Origin: Colwellia sp. MB3u-41
GTDB taxonomy: Bacteria > Pseudomonadota > Gammaproteobacteria > Enterobacterales > Alteromonadaceae
DNA length: 64,000 nt
Assembly: GCF_014076845.1 (NCBI RefSeq)
Contig: NZ_JACGUT010000075.1
Coordinates: 1-64,000, forward strand
Direction of reading: 5' to 3'
Of the stretch, positions 47,748 to 56,724 are shown piece after piece (the stretch's first letter is position 1; every line of letters starts with the position of its first letter). The position numbers and the translations under genes were made by a program. The notes under the pieces are model-generated. The model saw nothing but the letters and a program-made list of their open reading frames with translations. It was not told where the DNA came from and did not search any database.

Positions 47748-48962
47748 ATGAAAAACATCAAAAAATCATCAAAGTTGAATAATGTTTGTTATGAAATTAG
47801 AGGGCAAATCGCTGCAGAAGCCAGACGATTAGAAGACGAGGGTCATAAAATATTAAAACTCAACATTGGTAACCCTGCCCCATTTGGTTTTGCGGCACCT
47901 GATGATATTTTAAAAGATGTTATTCGCAACCTCCCTACTGCACAAGGATATTGTGAGTCTAAAGGTATCTATTCTGCACGTGTGGCTGTTATGCAGTATT
48001 TTCAGCAGCAAGGTATTCTAGATGTTAACGTTGAAGATATTTTTATTGGTAATGGCGTGAGCGAATTAATTGTTATGGCGATGCAAGCATTGTTAAATAA
48101 TGACGATGAAGTTTTAATACCTGCACCTGATTACCCATTATGGACAGCATCTGTGGCACTTTCAGGTGGTAAGGCTATCCATTATCGCTGTGATGAAGAA
48201 AACCAATGGTTTCCTGATTTAGTCGACATAGCAAATAAAATTACCGATAAAACCAAAGCCATTGTCCTGATCAACCCAAACAACCCAACCGGCGCTGTAT
48301 ACAGTGAAGCACTATTGAATGGCATTATTGAGCTAGCACGTAAGCACGATTTGATTATTTTTAGTGACGAAATTTATGATAAAATTTTGTATGATCAAGC
48401 AACACATATTCCTACCGCGAGTTTGGCGCAAGATGTCTTAATTATCACTATGGGTGGCTTATCGAAGAATTACCGTATTGCTGGTTTTCGCGCCGGGTGG
48501 ATGGTCATTAGTGGCCCTAAATATCATGCCCAAGATTACCTAGAAGGTTTGAACATCCTTGCTTCAATGCGTTTATGCGCCAACGTACCTTGCCAACATG
48601 CTATTCAAACAGCGCTTGGTGGTTATCAAAGTATTAATGAATTAATAAAAGACGGTGGCCGCTTAATAAAGCAACGAAACCTAGCACATAAAATGATCAA
48701 TGAAATTGATGGTTTATCCTGTAACCCAGCAATGGGTGCGTTATATTTATTTGTTAAAGTTGATCAAGAAAAATTCAATATTGTTGATGATGAAAGAATG
48801 ATTTTAGATTTACTCAGACAGGAGAAGATTCTGTTAGTACATGGCAGGGCGTTTAATATTACTGAAAAAAATTATTTCCGTTTAGTTTTCCTACCCCATG
48901 TTGATGAATTAGTGCCTGCGATGGCTAAACTTAGCCATTTTTTTAGTACATACCGCCAGTAA
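47748..48962 (+). CDS. alaA: Glutamate-pyruvate (alanine) aminotransferase
   Basis: 404 aa class I PLP aminotransferase. K240 in GGLSKNYRIAGFRAGW is the PLP lysine. LNIGNPAPFGF, NLPTAQGYCESKG and PAPDYPLWTA match E. coli AlaA closely. It makes alanine from pyruvate and glutamate. The frame opens at a TTG at 47721, but the ATG at 47748 fits the family N-terminus better. It is followed by yfbR after 25 nt, as in E. coli. Confidence 0.92.
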   Translation: MKNIKKSSKLNNVCYEIRGQIAAEARRLEDEGHKILKLNIGNPAPFGFAAPDDILKDVIRNLPTAQGYCESKGIYSARVAVMQYFQQQGILDVNVEDIFIGNGVSELIVMAMQALLNNDDEVLIPAPDYPLWTASVALSGGKAIHYRCDEENQWFPDLVDIANKITDKTKAIVLINPNNPTGAVYSEALLNGIIELARKHDLIIFSDEIYDKILYDQATHIPTASLAQDVLIITMGGLSKNYRIAGFRAGWMVISGPKYHAQDYLEGLNILASMRLCANVPCQHAIQTALGGYQSINELIKDGGRLIKQRNLAHKMINEIDGLSCNPAMGALYLFVKVDQEKFNIVDDERMILDLLRQEKILLVHGRAFNITEKNYFRLVFLPHVDELVPAMAKLSHFFSTYRQ

Positions 48963-48987
48963 ACCACACTTATATTAGGGAAAAACA

Positions 48988-49581
48988 ATGCAAAGTACTT
49001 TCTTAGCTTGGATGTTCAGAATGCCATTAATCAAGCGTTGGGCATTAATGTTTTGTGTAAAACCTGAAAACGTTGCTGAACACTCACATCAAGTGGCTAT
49101 TGTCGCTCATTTGTTAGCTGTCATTAAAAATAAAAAATTTGGCGGAAACATCAATGCAGACCGTGTAGCAACTATTGCTTTATATCATGAGGCAAGTGAG
49201 ACTCGATATGGCGATATTGTTAGCCCAACTAAATATGCGAATAAGGAAATTGCAAGAGAATTCAAAAAGATAGAGTATTTAGCAGAAAAAGAATGTTTAG
49301 CGTCTTTACCAGAAGAATTCCAAGAGCTTTTTTCAGATATTATTGTGCAAGATAACGTTGAAATACATTATAAAGCAATAGTAAAAGCGGCGGACATTTT
49401 AGTCGCTTATATTAAAGCCCTTGATGAGCTCAATCACCACAACCCTGAGTTTTCTCATGTCAAAGAGCGATTAGAAATAAAATTAGACGGACTAAAAAAA
49501 GAAATGCCAGAAGTTGAATACTTCATGGAAATGTTTTTACAGGCTTGTTCTGCAACCGTTGATAAAATAAGTCAAAACTAA
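48988..49581 (+). CDS. yfbR: 5'-Deoxynucleotidase YfbR
   Basis: 197 aa HD-domain phosphohydrolase acting on deoxyribonucleoside 5'-monophosphates. Metal ligands are visible in ENVAEHSHQVA (His), LYHEASETRYGD (His-Glu/Asp pair) and a later KAADILVAYIKALDE (Asp). Length and gene order (alaA-yfbR) match E. coli. RBS AGGG lies 8 nt before the ATG. Confidence 0.93.
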   Translation: MQSTFLAWMFRMPLIKRWALMFCVKPENVAEHSHQVAIVAHLLAVIKNKKFGGNINADRVATIALYHEASETRYGDIVSPTKYANKEIAREFKKIEYLAEKECLASLPEEFQELFSDIIVQDNVEIHYKAIVKAADILVAYIKALDELNHHNPEFSHVKERLEIKLDGLKKEMPEVEYFMEMFLQACSATVDKISQN

Positions 49582-49592
49582 GTTTAATTATC

Positions 49593-49627
49593 AAGTAGAA
49601 CATCACTAAAATGTTCTACTTATTTTC
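49593..49627 (+). terminator. Terminator after yfbR
   Basis: AAGTAGAACAT and ATGTTCTACTT pair perfectly over 11 bp with a 7-nt loop, followed by ATTTT. Confidence 0.8.
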
Positions 49628-49661
49628 CCAAAGAATAATAGCTTCCAATGATAATAAGGGC

Positions 49662-51212
49662 TTAAAGTGCCCCATGATCGGGATTCAGCACTCTGATTTG
49701 GCAAAACTCATCATAATGTTCGATGAAAGTGTCAATCATTTTCGCTTGAAACTTTTTACCGCGCTGTTCAATTAAGAACGTTTTTATCTCGGTATCAGAC
49801 CATTTTTCTTTATAACAACGATTAGAACCTAGGACATCAAAAACGTCTGCAATGGCCATAATTCGTGCTTCAAGTGGTATTTCTTCACCACTTAAGCCAT
49901 CAGGATAACCGCTACCATCCCAGTTCTCATGGTGGTAATGCGCCAGCCTTGCTCCTAACTTTGAAACACTGGTTTGAGATTTTGACAATAATTGAAAGCC
50001 TGCCTTAGCATGCGTCTTCATTATTTCCCATTCGTCATCATCAAGCTTTCCTGGTTTGTGAAGTAAGTTAACGGGAACAATCACTTTTCCAATATCATGT
50101 AATGGCGCAGCTAAGCGAATAGCATTTATAAAAGCTTCACTTAATCCTAATTTTTCCGCTAACAATTCACAGATAAGTGCAACACGATGCACGTGAGATC
50201 CTGTTTCTTTACTTCGCGCTTCAATCGCCTCACCCACAATATACAATAGTTCTTTTTGTGTCTTTTCTATTTCGTGCTGTTTAGATAAACTATCAAGGAT
50301 AAGCGCGACATTTGTCGCAAAAAGTTCGGCTAGGTTAGCTTTAAAGTGTTCAGAGTCATCTTCAAATTCGATGTAAAGTACTGATGTTGAATTACCTGTT
50401 GTTTCATAATAACCGACAAATAATTCGTCTGTTGAATAATGGCTTTTATTATCAAACGCTTTTTTTATCAAGTTTTTAACGTCACTGGATATATCAGAAG
50501 CCTCAAGACTGTCTGACTCACTGACATATTTTCCTGTGCAAGCAATAATAAGATTTGAACTAGTTTCATCAAACTCTAATTGGCTTCGCGCAATATAAAG
50601 TGCCGAACTATCAACATCCATTAATGCCAGTAAGTGCTTTAATGCTGCAGAACCAAAAGGTTTAAATTGTTTGATTTTCAAAAGGTCGTGGGTTGCTTTT
50701 ATCAACTGTTTAAATGCATCTAAACTGCGCTGAATGGTCATTATATCGCGGTATGCCCGAATACTTGCATAGACCGTAGTTGTCATTTTACCTGCGGTAA
50801 AATCAGTCTTTTCTTTATAATCATTAATATCAAATTCTTTAATCACTTTAGCTTCTGGTGCGGTGCCCGCCTGGCCTGTTCTTAAGATAAGACGTATTGC
50901 TTGGTTTTTTAAAGTATTACGGATCCATTCAACAAGCTCCAAACCCGCATGATCTGTTTCCATAACGACATCAACAAAAGCCATACAAAAGGTATCGTCT
51001 TTGATTAAGATCTCTTTTGCTTCTTTAGAGGAATAAGCTGAAACAATGTCTAAATTTCGATGCTCTATATAAGCTTCCGCTAAGACAAGCCGGGTGACTT
51101 GATGTACAGACTCATCATCATCAATGACCAGTATTCGCCAGGCCTTATTTTTTTTAGGTTTAGATGCTAAAGAGTCGTTTGTGGCTTCTTCTTTAAAGAG
51201 AAAATTTGACAT
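49662..51212 (-). CDS. Response regulator with DUF3369 and HD-GYP domains
   Basis: 516 aa. N-terminal receiver domain (about 25-150; VIDDDE acidic patch, phospho-acceptor Asp in FVDVVM), then a DUF3369 GAF-like region (about 170-320), then an HD-GYP domain (about 325-505) with HVHRV, LHDIGK, HHENWDGSGYPDGL and IADVFD. The HD and GYP residues are intact, so c-di-GMP phosphodiesterase activity is predicted. No histidine kinase gene is adjacent. It is divergent from the ilv operon. Confidence 0.93.
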   Translation of the reverse strand: MSNFLFKEEATNDSLASKPKKNKAWRILVIDDDESVHQVTRLVLAEAYIEHRNLDIVSAYSSKEAKEILIKDDTFCMAFVDVVMETDHAGLELVEWIRNTLKNQAIRLILRTGQAGTAPEAKVIKEFDINDYKEKTDFTAGKMTTTVYASIRAYRDIMTIQRSLDAFKQLIKATHDLLKIKQFKPFGSAALKHLLALMDVDSSALYIARSQLEFDETSSNLIIACTGKYVSESDSLEASDISSDVKNLIKKAFDNKSHYSTDELFVGYYETTGNSTSVLYIEFEDDSEHFKANLAELFATNVALILDSLSKQHEIEKTQKELLYIVGEAIEARSKETGSHVHRVALICELLAEKLGLSEAFINAIRLAAPLHDIGKVIVPVNLLHKPGKLDDDEWEIMKTHAKAGFQLLSKSQTSVSKLGARLAHYHHENWDGSGYPDGLSGEEIPLEARIMAIADVFDVLGSNRCYKEKWSDTEIKTFLIEQRGKKFQAKMIDTFIEHYDEFCQIRVLNPDHGAL

Positions 51213-51584
51213 TTTTAATTCATATAGTGTGTATGATTAATCATAAATTTAATAGATATATAGAAAACTTCTTACTATTCATATATATAATTAATCAATG
51301 TAAAAATTAAAGTTTTTGAAAAACAAATAATAAATTCAAACGGATTGTTTTATTCTAAAACCAAGTGATGGGTTCTCATTACATAAACTTTACAATGACT
51401 TGAATAACAGTGTCTACCATTATTTATGTAAAAAAACATTTTAACATCAAAAAATTAACCTTTAATTAACCTATTAACTACTGCACCCAACGATAACATT
51501 GCGATAACGAACGTTGCTTATACTAAAACAATCAAAATTAAATTAAAATATTATCAGATTATTAAACTTTATTGTGATTTTTTA
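51213..51584. other. AT-rich spacer upstream of the ilv promoter
   Basis: About 370 bp with no gene. It should contain the promoter of the HD-GYP regulator and any Lrp or IlvY-type sites for ilv. None is distinct enough to call. Confidence 0.4.
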
Positions 51585-51613
51585 TTGACACCTCTAGCAA
51601 AATATTTTATTAA
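51585..51613 (+). promoter_or_regulatory. Promoter of the ilv leader and ilvB-type operon
   Basis: TTGACA (51585-51590) and TATTAA (51608-51613) have a 17-nt spacer. The predicted transcript starts near 51620 and includes the leader ORF at 51652. Confidence 0.7.
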
Positions 51614-51651
51614 TGTAAGCATAAATAAACTTCTTTTCGGATTTAATTCAA

Positions 51652-51732
51652 ATGAATTTCATGATTGCACTCAATGTCCTCCTCTCTGTCGTCTTGGTGA
51701 TTAAGCCATTATGGCGTTGGTGTTGTGTGTAA
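51652..51732 (+). CDS. ilvL: ilv leader peptide
   Basis: 26 aa. The peptide contains five Leu, five Val and two Ile codons, 12 of 26 positions, concentrated in IALNVLLSVVLVI. It ends PLWRWCCV. A terminator hairpin follows 28 nt after the stop and the acetolactate synthase genes start 108 nt after it. This is the classic layout for ribosome-mediated attenuation by Leu/Val/Ile supply. The sequence differs from E. coli ilvL but the composition and position are diagnostic. Confidence 0.9.
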   Translation: MNFMIALNVLLSVVLVIKPLWRWCCV

Positions 51733-51759
51733 GAAAAGTTAGTCAATAACAAATACAAT

Positions 51760-51795
51760 AAACCCTCGCTCTGTATAAGACCGGGGGTTTTTTTA
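51760..51795 (+). terminator. ilv attenuator terminator
   Basis: AAACCCTCG pairs with CGGGGGTTT (one G-U pair) around a 13-nt loop, followed by T5 or more. It lies between the leader peptide and the first structural gene. Confidence 0.9.
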
Positions 51796-51839
51796 TTCTT
51801 GTAACTTTACTTTAATTCTACTTTATAAAAGGCAAGCTC

Positions 51840-53564
51840 ATGACAAAGAAACAATTCACTGGAGCACAGATGGTGGTAAAGGCATTAGCTGCACTAGATG
51901 TGAAGTATATTTTTGGCTACCCAGGAGGTACCGTATTAGATATTTATGATGCATTATTTCAACAAACTGAAGTTGAGCATATTCTTGTACGTCATGAACA
52001 AGCCGCAACGCATATGGCTGATGGCTTCGCTCGAGCCACTGGCGAAGTGGGTGTAGTGTTAGCAACATCGGGGCCGGGAGCTACAAACTGTATAACAGGA
52101 ATTGCCACCGCTTACATGGATTCAATTCCAATGGTCGTACTTTCAGGGCAAGTTCCTTCAACACTTATTGGTGATGATGCTTTTCAAGAAACCGATATTG
52201 TTGGCTGTTCTCGCCCAATCGTTAAACATAGCTTCAACTGCAGAGTCGTAGAAGAAATCCCTAATATTATTGCTAAAGCTTTTTATATTGCGAGTACAGG
52301 AAGACCTGGACCTGTGGTCATTGAGCTACCTAAAGACTTATTAATGCCTACGAGTATGGGTGAATTTCATATTGAGACTGATGTGAAAATGCGATCGTAC
52401 AATCCTAGTATTAAAGGTCACCATAAACAAATTAAAAAAGCGGTAAAAGCTATCTATGAAGCTAAGAAGTTAGTTGTCTATGCAGGCGGTGGTATTATTA
52501 TCGCTAATGCATCAGAGTTGTTAACAGAGCTTGTTGAGAAGTTAGATGCTCCTATCACGAATACCTTAATGGGTTTAGGTGGGATTTCAGGGACGCATAA
52601 AAACTACATTGGCATGTTAGGAATGCACGGATCTGTTGAAGCGAATAAAACGATGGCAAATGCTGATCTCATCCTTGCCCTTGGCGCTCGATTTGATGAC
52701 CGTGTGACAAATAACGTGAAGAAATTTTGCCCTGATGCAAAGATTATTCATGTAGACATTGACCCAACCTCTATTTCAAAAACGATAAACGCTCATATTC
52801 CAGTTGTTGGGCTGCTTGATGTAGTATTACAACAATTATTAGATGAGTTAACCGCAACAGACTTTAAGCCCAACAAAGAAGAAAGAGCCAACTGGTGGCA
52901 GGAGGTTAATCAGTGGCGTGAAATTAACCGCGTAAGTTATGTACAAGAGGGCGATCAAATAAAACCACAGCGGGTTATTGAAGCCATGTATAAGATTACC
53001 CAAGGCGAGGCCTATGTTTGCTCTGATGTTGGTCAACATCAGATGTTTGCTGCCCAATATTACCCATTTGCTAAACCTCGCCAATGGATAAACTCCGGTG
53101 GTTTAGGCACTATGGGCTTTGGTTTACCGGCAGCTATGGGCGTTAAATTAGCTTTTCCTGAAAGTCATGTTATTTGCATAACAGGTGATGGCTCCATTCA
53201 AATGAATATTCAAGAGCTTTCAACTTGTTTACAGTACAACTTACCCGTGGTTATTATTTCATTAAACAATCGTTCTTTAGGTATGGTTCGCCAGTGGCAA
53301 GATATGGTTTATGGAGGTCGCCATTCTTCGTCGTATATGGAATCTCTTCCTGACTTTGTAAAACTTGCTGAATCTTATGGGCATGTGGGCATGCAAATAA
53401 ACCATTTAGATGAATTAGAGGACAAACTTAACGAGGCATTTACGATTAAAAACCGCTTAGTTTTTGTCGATGTATTAGTTGACGAAAAAGAACACGTTTA
53501 CCCAATGCAGATACGATTGGGCGCTATTGATGATATGTGGATAAAAAAAGGAGTGAAAGCATAA
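51840..53564 (+). CDS. ilvI: Acetolactate synthase large subunit, biosynthetic
   Basis: 574 aa ThDP enzyme condensing pyruvate with pyruvate or 2-oxobutyrate at the start of Val/Leu/Ile synthesis. [17 protein letters not shown] holds the catalytic Glu. [23 protein letters not shown] is the ThDP-Mg motif. FGYPGG and TSGPGATN are family signatures. Overlaps the small subunit by 1 nt (TAATG). It could be named ilvB or ilvI; the following 165-aa IlvH-length small subunit supports ilvI. Confidence 0.95.
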   Translation: MTKKQFTGAQMVVKALAALDVKYIFGYPGGTVLDIYDALFQQTEVEHILVRHEQAATHMADGFARATGEVGVVLATSGPGATNCITGIATAYMDSIPMVVLSGQVPSTLIGDDAFQETDIVGCSRPIVKHSFNCRVVEEIPNIIAKAFYIASTGRPGPVVIELPKDLLMPTSMGEFHIETDVKMRSYNPSIKGHHKQIKKAVKAIYEAKKLVVYAGGGIIIANASELLTELVEKLDAPITNTLMGLGGISGTHKNYIGMLGMHGSVEANKTMANADLILALGARFDDRVTNNVKKFCPDAKIIHVDIDPTSISKTINAHIPVVGLLDVVLQQLLDELTATDFKPNKEERANWWQEVNQWREINRVSYVQEGDQIKPQRVIEAMYKITQGEAYVCSDVGQHQMFAAQYYPFAKPRQWINSGGLGTMGFGLPAAMGVKLAFPESHVICITGDGSIQMNIQELSTCLQYNLPVVIISLNNRSLGMVRQWQDMVYGGRHSSSYMESLPDFVKLAESYGHVGMQINHLDELEDKLNEAFTIKNRLVFVDVLVDEKEHVYPMQIRLGAIDDMWIKKGVKA

Positions 53565-54061
53565 TGCGCAGAATTTTAGCTGTTCTATTAGAAAACGAAC
53601 CCGGTTCTTTATCACGTATTGTTGGCTTATTTTCACAACGAGCATTCAATATTGAAAGTTTAACGGTTGCCCCTACTGAGGATCAAAGTTTATCGCGTAT
53701 CACTATAGCAACAAGAGGTGATGATAAAGTACTCGAACAAATCGTCAAACAAGTGAATAAGCTTATTGACGTTATTAAAATTACCGACTTAACTGAACGT
53801 AGCCATGTTGAACGTGAACTGCTGCTGATCAAGGTTTTGGCAATGAATGATAAGTCGCGCACTGAAGTTAAGCGTATAACCGACATTTTCAGGGGCTCTA
53901 TTGTTGATATTGGCAAGCAAGTTTATACCATAGAGTTAACGGGTGATGCTGAAAAACTTAATGCCTTTGTCAATACGCTCGCCAATGAAACTGAAATCAT
54001 TGAATCAGTCCGTTCAGGGTGTGTCGGGATTGCACGTGGTGAAAAAGCCCTTAGACTATAA
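53564..54061 (+). CDS. ilvH: Acetolactate synthase small (regulatory) subunit
   Basis: 165 aa. N-terminal ACT domain (RRILAVLLENEPGSLSRIVGLFSQRAFNIESLTV) binds valine for feedback inhibition. The C-terminal domain (about 80-165) activates the large subunit. The frame opens at 53537, but the ATG at 53564 overlapping the ilvI stop, with AAAGGAG upstream, is the correct start and matches E. coli IlvH. Confidence 0.95.
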   Translation: MRRILAVLLENEPGSLSRIVGLFSQRAFNIESLTVAPTEDQSLSRITIATRGDDKVLEQIVKQVNKLIDVIKITDLTERSHVERELLLIKVLAMNDKSRTEVKRITDIFRGSIVDIGKQVYTIELTGDAEKLNAFVNTLANETEIIESVRSGCVGIARGEKALRL

Positions 54062-54072
54062 AAAATTAAAGA

Positions 54073-54098
54073 AAAAACCAAGCAAATGCTTGGTTTTT
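54073..54098 (+). terminator. Terminator of the ilvIH operon
   Basis: AAAAACCAAGCA and TGCTTGGTTTTT form a 12-bp stem with a very small loop, ending in the T run. Confidence 0.9.
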
Positions 54099-54135
54099 CA
54101 TTTTATAATAATAAAAAGAGTTATAAGTAGCACTT

Positions 54136-54588
54136 ATGCACATAACTATTATTACGGCCACTAAAAGTGATAAAAAATCATTGATGCGCTTTTATAAACA
54201 ACAACACTATAGCGCAGGGTTACTCGGCTTTGATCACACTTATTTGATAAAGTCTTCATCAGAAATTATTGGTGCGGTTATCGTTTCGGCTATAGTTAAA
54301 AATAACCCACAATTATTTTTACATGCCTTAGTAATAAAACAAGCACACCGACAGAAAAAATTAGCCACACAACTTATCCAACATGTCCTACTGCAACATT
54401 ATTGCCAGAATATTTTTTGTTTTGCTGATGAAGCCCTTTGCTACTTTTATCATCTAAATGGCTTTGACCAAATAGCGCCGAGTCAGTTAGAGCAGCGATT
54501 ATTAAAACGATATTTAGGGATAAAAAAAACCAACAGCACATTATTGGTTTTTCAACGTAAGCTGCTACCCCACAAAAACGAGCAATGA
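54136..54588 (+). CDS. GNAT-family acetyltransferase
   Basis: 150 aa. Predicted GNAT fold with the acetyl-CoA-binding segment LHALVIKQAHRQKKLATQLIQHVL (motif A, with Q.RKKLA in place of Q/RxxGxG/A) and the late ADEALCYFYHLNGFDQ strand-helix. Substrate unknown. It lies 75 nt after ilvH behind a strong terminator, and converges on folD with a gap of 12 nt. Confidence 0.75.
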   Translation: MHITIITATKSDKKSLMRFYKQQHYSAGLLGFDHTYLIKSSSEIIGAVIVSAIVKNNPQLFLHALVIKQAHRQKKLATQLIQHVLLQHYCQNIFCFADEALCYFYHLNGFDQIAPSQLEQRLLKRYLGIKKTNSTLLVFQRKLLPHKNEQ

Positions 54589-54600
54589 TATGAAGTTAAG

Positions 54601-55461
54601 TTAACCGTTAAGTCTTGCCGCTTCAACGGTGTTTTTCAATAAACAAGCAATTGTCATCGGTCCAACGCCACCTGGAACAGGCGTAATTGCACCACATACA
54701 GGCTCAACACTCGTAAAGTCAACATCACCAACAAGCTTACTTTTCCCCTTTTCGTCTTCGATAGGGTTAATACCCACATCAATAACTGTTGCACCTGGCT
54801 TTATCCAGTTCGCTTGAACAAAGTTAGGGCGGCCTACCGCAGCAATTAAAATATCAGCTTGCTGACAAATACCAGCTAAATTTTGAGTTCGAGAATGGGC
54901 GATGGTCACAGTACAATTTTCTTGAAGGAGTAATAAAGCGACGGGTTTACCAACAATATTCGAGCGGCCAATAACCACCGCATGTAACCCTGATAAATCT
55001 GCGCCTAAATGCTTTTTAGCTAGCATGATACAGCCTTGCGGTGTGCAAGGAACTAATCCACCTTGCTCGCCATTTAACAAACGACCACCGTTCATCGCAT
55101 GAAAACCATCAACATCCTTATGAGGCGTAATAGCGGCAATGATGACACTCTCGTCAATATGTTTAGGTAAAGGTAATTGTACTAATATTCCGTGCACCGC
55201 ATCATCATTATTTAACACTTGCAGTTGCTCTAATAATTGTGATTGTGTTGTCTCGCTAGGTAACTTAATTTCATTCGAAATCATACCTACTTCACGTGTT
55301 TGCTTTACTTTATTACGGACATAAACTTCGCTTGCCGGATCCTCTCCAACAAGCACAACCGTTAAGCCAGGTACAATACCCTTATCTTTTTTTAGTTCTG
55401 CAACTTCAATAGCTAATATTTTTCGTAAATCAGCCGCTGCCTGCTTACCGTCAATGATCAT
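54601..55461 (-). CDS. folD: Methylenetetrahydrofolate dehydrogenase/cyclohydrolase
   Basis: 286 aa bifunctional enzyme interconverting 5,10-methylene-THF and 10-formyl-THF. [13 protein letters not shown] carries the catalytic Tyr and Lys, VQLPLPKH is the folate site, [14 protein letters not shown] the NADP loop, and [10 protein letters not shown] the C-terminal signature. Length is standard. It appears monocistronic. Confidence 0.97.
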   Translation of the reverse strand: MIIDGKQAAADLRKILAIEVAELKKDKGIVPGLTVVLVGEDPASEVYVRNKVKQTREVGMISNEIKLPSETTQSQLLEQLQVLNNDDAVHGILVQLPLPKHIDESVIIAAITPHKDVDGFHAMNGGRLLNGEQGGLVPCTPQGCIMLAKKHLGADLSGLHAVVIGRSNIVGKPVALLLLQENCTVTIAHSRTQNLAGICQQADILIAAVGRPNFVQANWIKPGATVIDVGINPIEDEKGKSKLVGDVDFTSVEPVCGAITPVPGGVGPMTIACLLKNTVEAARLNG

Positions 55462-55610
55462 GTATATTTCACTTTACTGAGAATGAGAAGAATTATTGGC
55501 TATTCACTACTTTCGTATTTTTACAAGGTGTGAATATTTATTGAAGGTATGCTATTGAATTTTTTTAAATTAAGCAAAAGATTTTAATTGATTATCTATT
55601 TTAAATAAAA

Positions 55611-55859
55611 TTAAAAGACTGTATTGATTTCAGCGCCATTAAATACTTTTTCTCGTTGTTGCTCTAATTGTGTGATTAAACGTTTTATATCGCCATGATC
55701 AATAAAATCAGCATAAGCCTGCTTGGCAAATCTAGCCATCACTTCATCTGTTTCACGATCAAAGTATTGACTTAAATGATCCGCTTTGTCTAACTGACAT
55801 TTACAGTTTTTTACCCGTACATCAGAATATTTATTCCATAAAAAGCCCGGTGTTAGCAC
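55611..55859 (-). CDS. Small protein of unknown function, possibly N-terminally frameshifted
   Basis: 82 aa from a GTG at 55859; no family recognised. It is soluble and charged (TPGFLWNKYSDVRVKNCKCQ, then helical DRETDEVMARFAKQAYADF). A run of seven A residues lies just upstream on the minus strand after an out-of-frame ATG (55872-55874). With eight A residues that ATG would read MQKKDVLTPG straight into this protein. So the true start may have been lost by a one-base slip, or the GTG is used. No clear ribosome binding site for either. Confidence 0.5.
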   Translation of the reverse strand: MLTPGFLWNKYSDVRVKNCKCQLDKADHLSQYFDRETDEVMARFAKQAYADFIDHGDIKRLITQLEQQREKVFNGAEINTVF

Positions 55860-55960
55860 ATCTTTTTTTGCATTACAAAGAGACTAGATTTCAGGTAAAG
55901 AGAAGTAACAAGAGCGCCAAAATTACTTGGCGTCTTTAAATAAGAGGAAAAAGAATTAAC

Positions 55961-56470
55961 TTAATCAATATCATTTAGGGGCCATGAGACAATATAATCT
56001 TCAAAATATTCTATTGCTACATCATCATCTTTAACGATTTTTCCTCGCACCGACATACCCGCTTTATGCATTGCGGACTTTTTACCGTTATTAAGTAATG
56101 GATGCCAAGAAGGCATTCCTCGACCTTCTTTTAAACGACGGTAAGTACAACTGGGCGGCATAAAAAAAACACCGTCTAAGTTTTCTTGTGTTAAACGCAC
56201 ACAATCGGGTACTAATGTCGTGCGTTGTTCATACTTTGAACATTGACAACTTTTCTCATTCAATAAATGGCAAGCAATATTCGTGTAATGAATCTGCTCA
56301 CCTTCGTTGATATAAGTTGTAGGTAATAACTCTGTATCCTGCGTTGTTTCATCGTCGTCAATAAATTTGTTTAGACAGCATTTAGCACAACCATCGCAAA
56401 GAGATTCCCACTCAGGTCGACTCATTTCTTCTAATTTTTTGGTTTGCCAAAAAGGAGCTTGTTCGCTCAT
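55961..56470 (-). CDS. ycgN: YcgN-family cysteine-cluster protein
   Basis: 169 aa. Contains the UPF0153/YcgN zinc- or iron-binding cysteine cluster: CDGCAKCC near residue 26, then CHLLNEKSCQCSKY, CVRL and PPSCTYR. The MPSWHPL and SVRGKIV motifs match E. coli YcgN. Function unknown. In related genomes it lies near ycgL and rnd, as here. Confidence 0.9.
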   Translation of the reverse strand: MSEQAPFWQTKKLEEMSRPEWESLCDGCAKCCLNKFIDDDETTQDTELLPTTYINEGEQIHYTNIACHLLNEKSCQCSKYEQRTTLVPDCVRLTQENLDGVFFMPPSCTYRRLKEGRGMPSWHPLLNNGKKSAMHKAGMSVRGKIVKDDDVAIEYFEDYIVSWPLNDID

Positions 56471-56483
56471 AAATATTTTCTCT

Positions 56484-56724
56484 TTTACTTATACCAATGG
56501 TACGAATTAAGTTAACATTTTCATAGGGGTCTAAATACCCAAGAACTTCGTTACTTTCAATCCCAATAGCCAGCTATTGCTCGGCAAGTTACTCCTGCAT
56601 TGCTCTATTTACCAACATCCGTGTCGGGATCAATCAAGCGCTTTATTCTTGAAATTTTTTCTCATTGCACTCTGTAACCTTAATTGATCAAAATAGCATT
56701 ATATTGAATATAGACCCGTTCTAC
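56484..56724. repeat. Possible degenerate intergenic repeat (MITE-like)
   Basis: About 240 bp with no ORF. It begins with TTATACCAATGGTACGAATT, a sequence type I associate with dispersed intergenic repeats of Colwellia-like genomes. It holds a perfect inverted repeat CAATAGC-CA-GCTATTG (56564-56579). Only one copy is in this window, so repeat status is not shown here. Confidence 0.3.
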
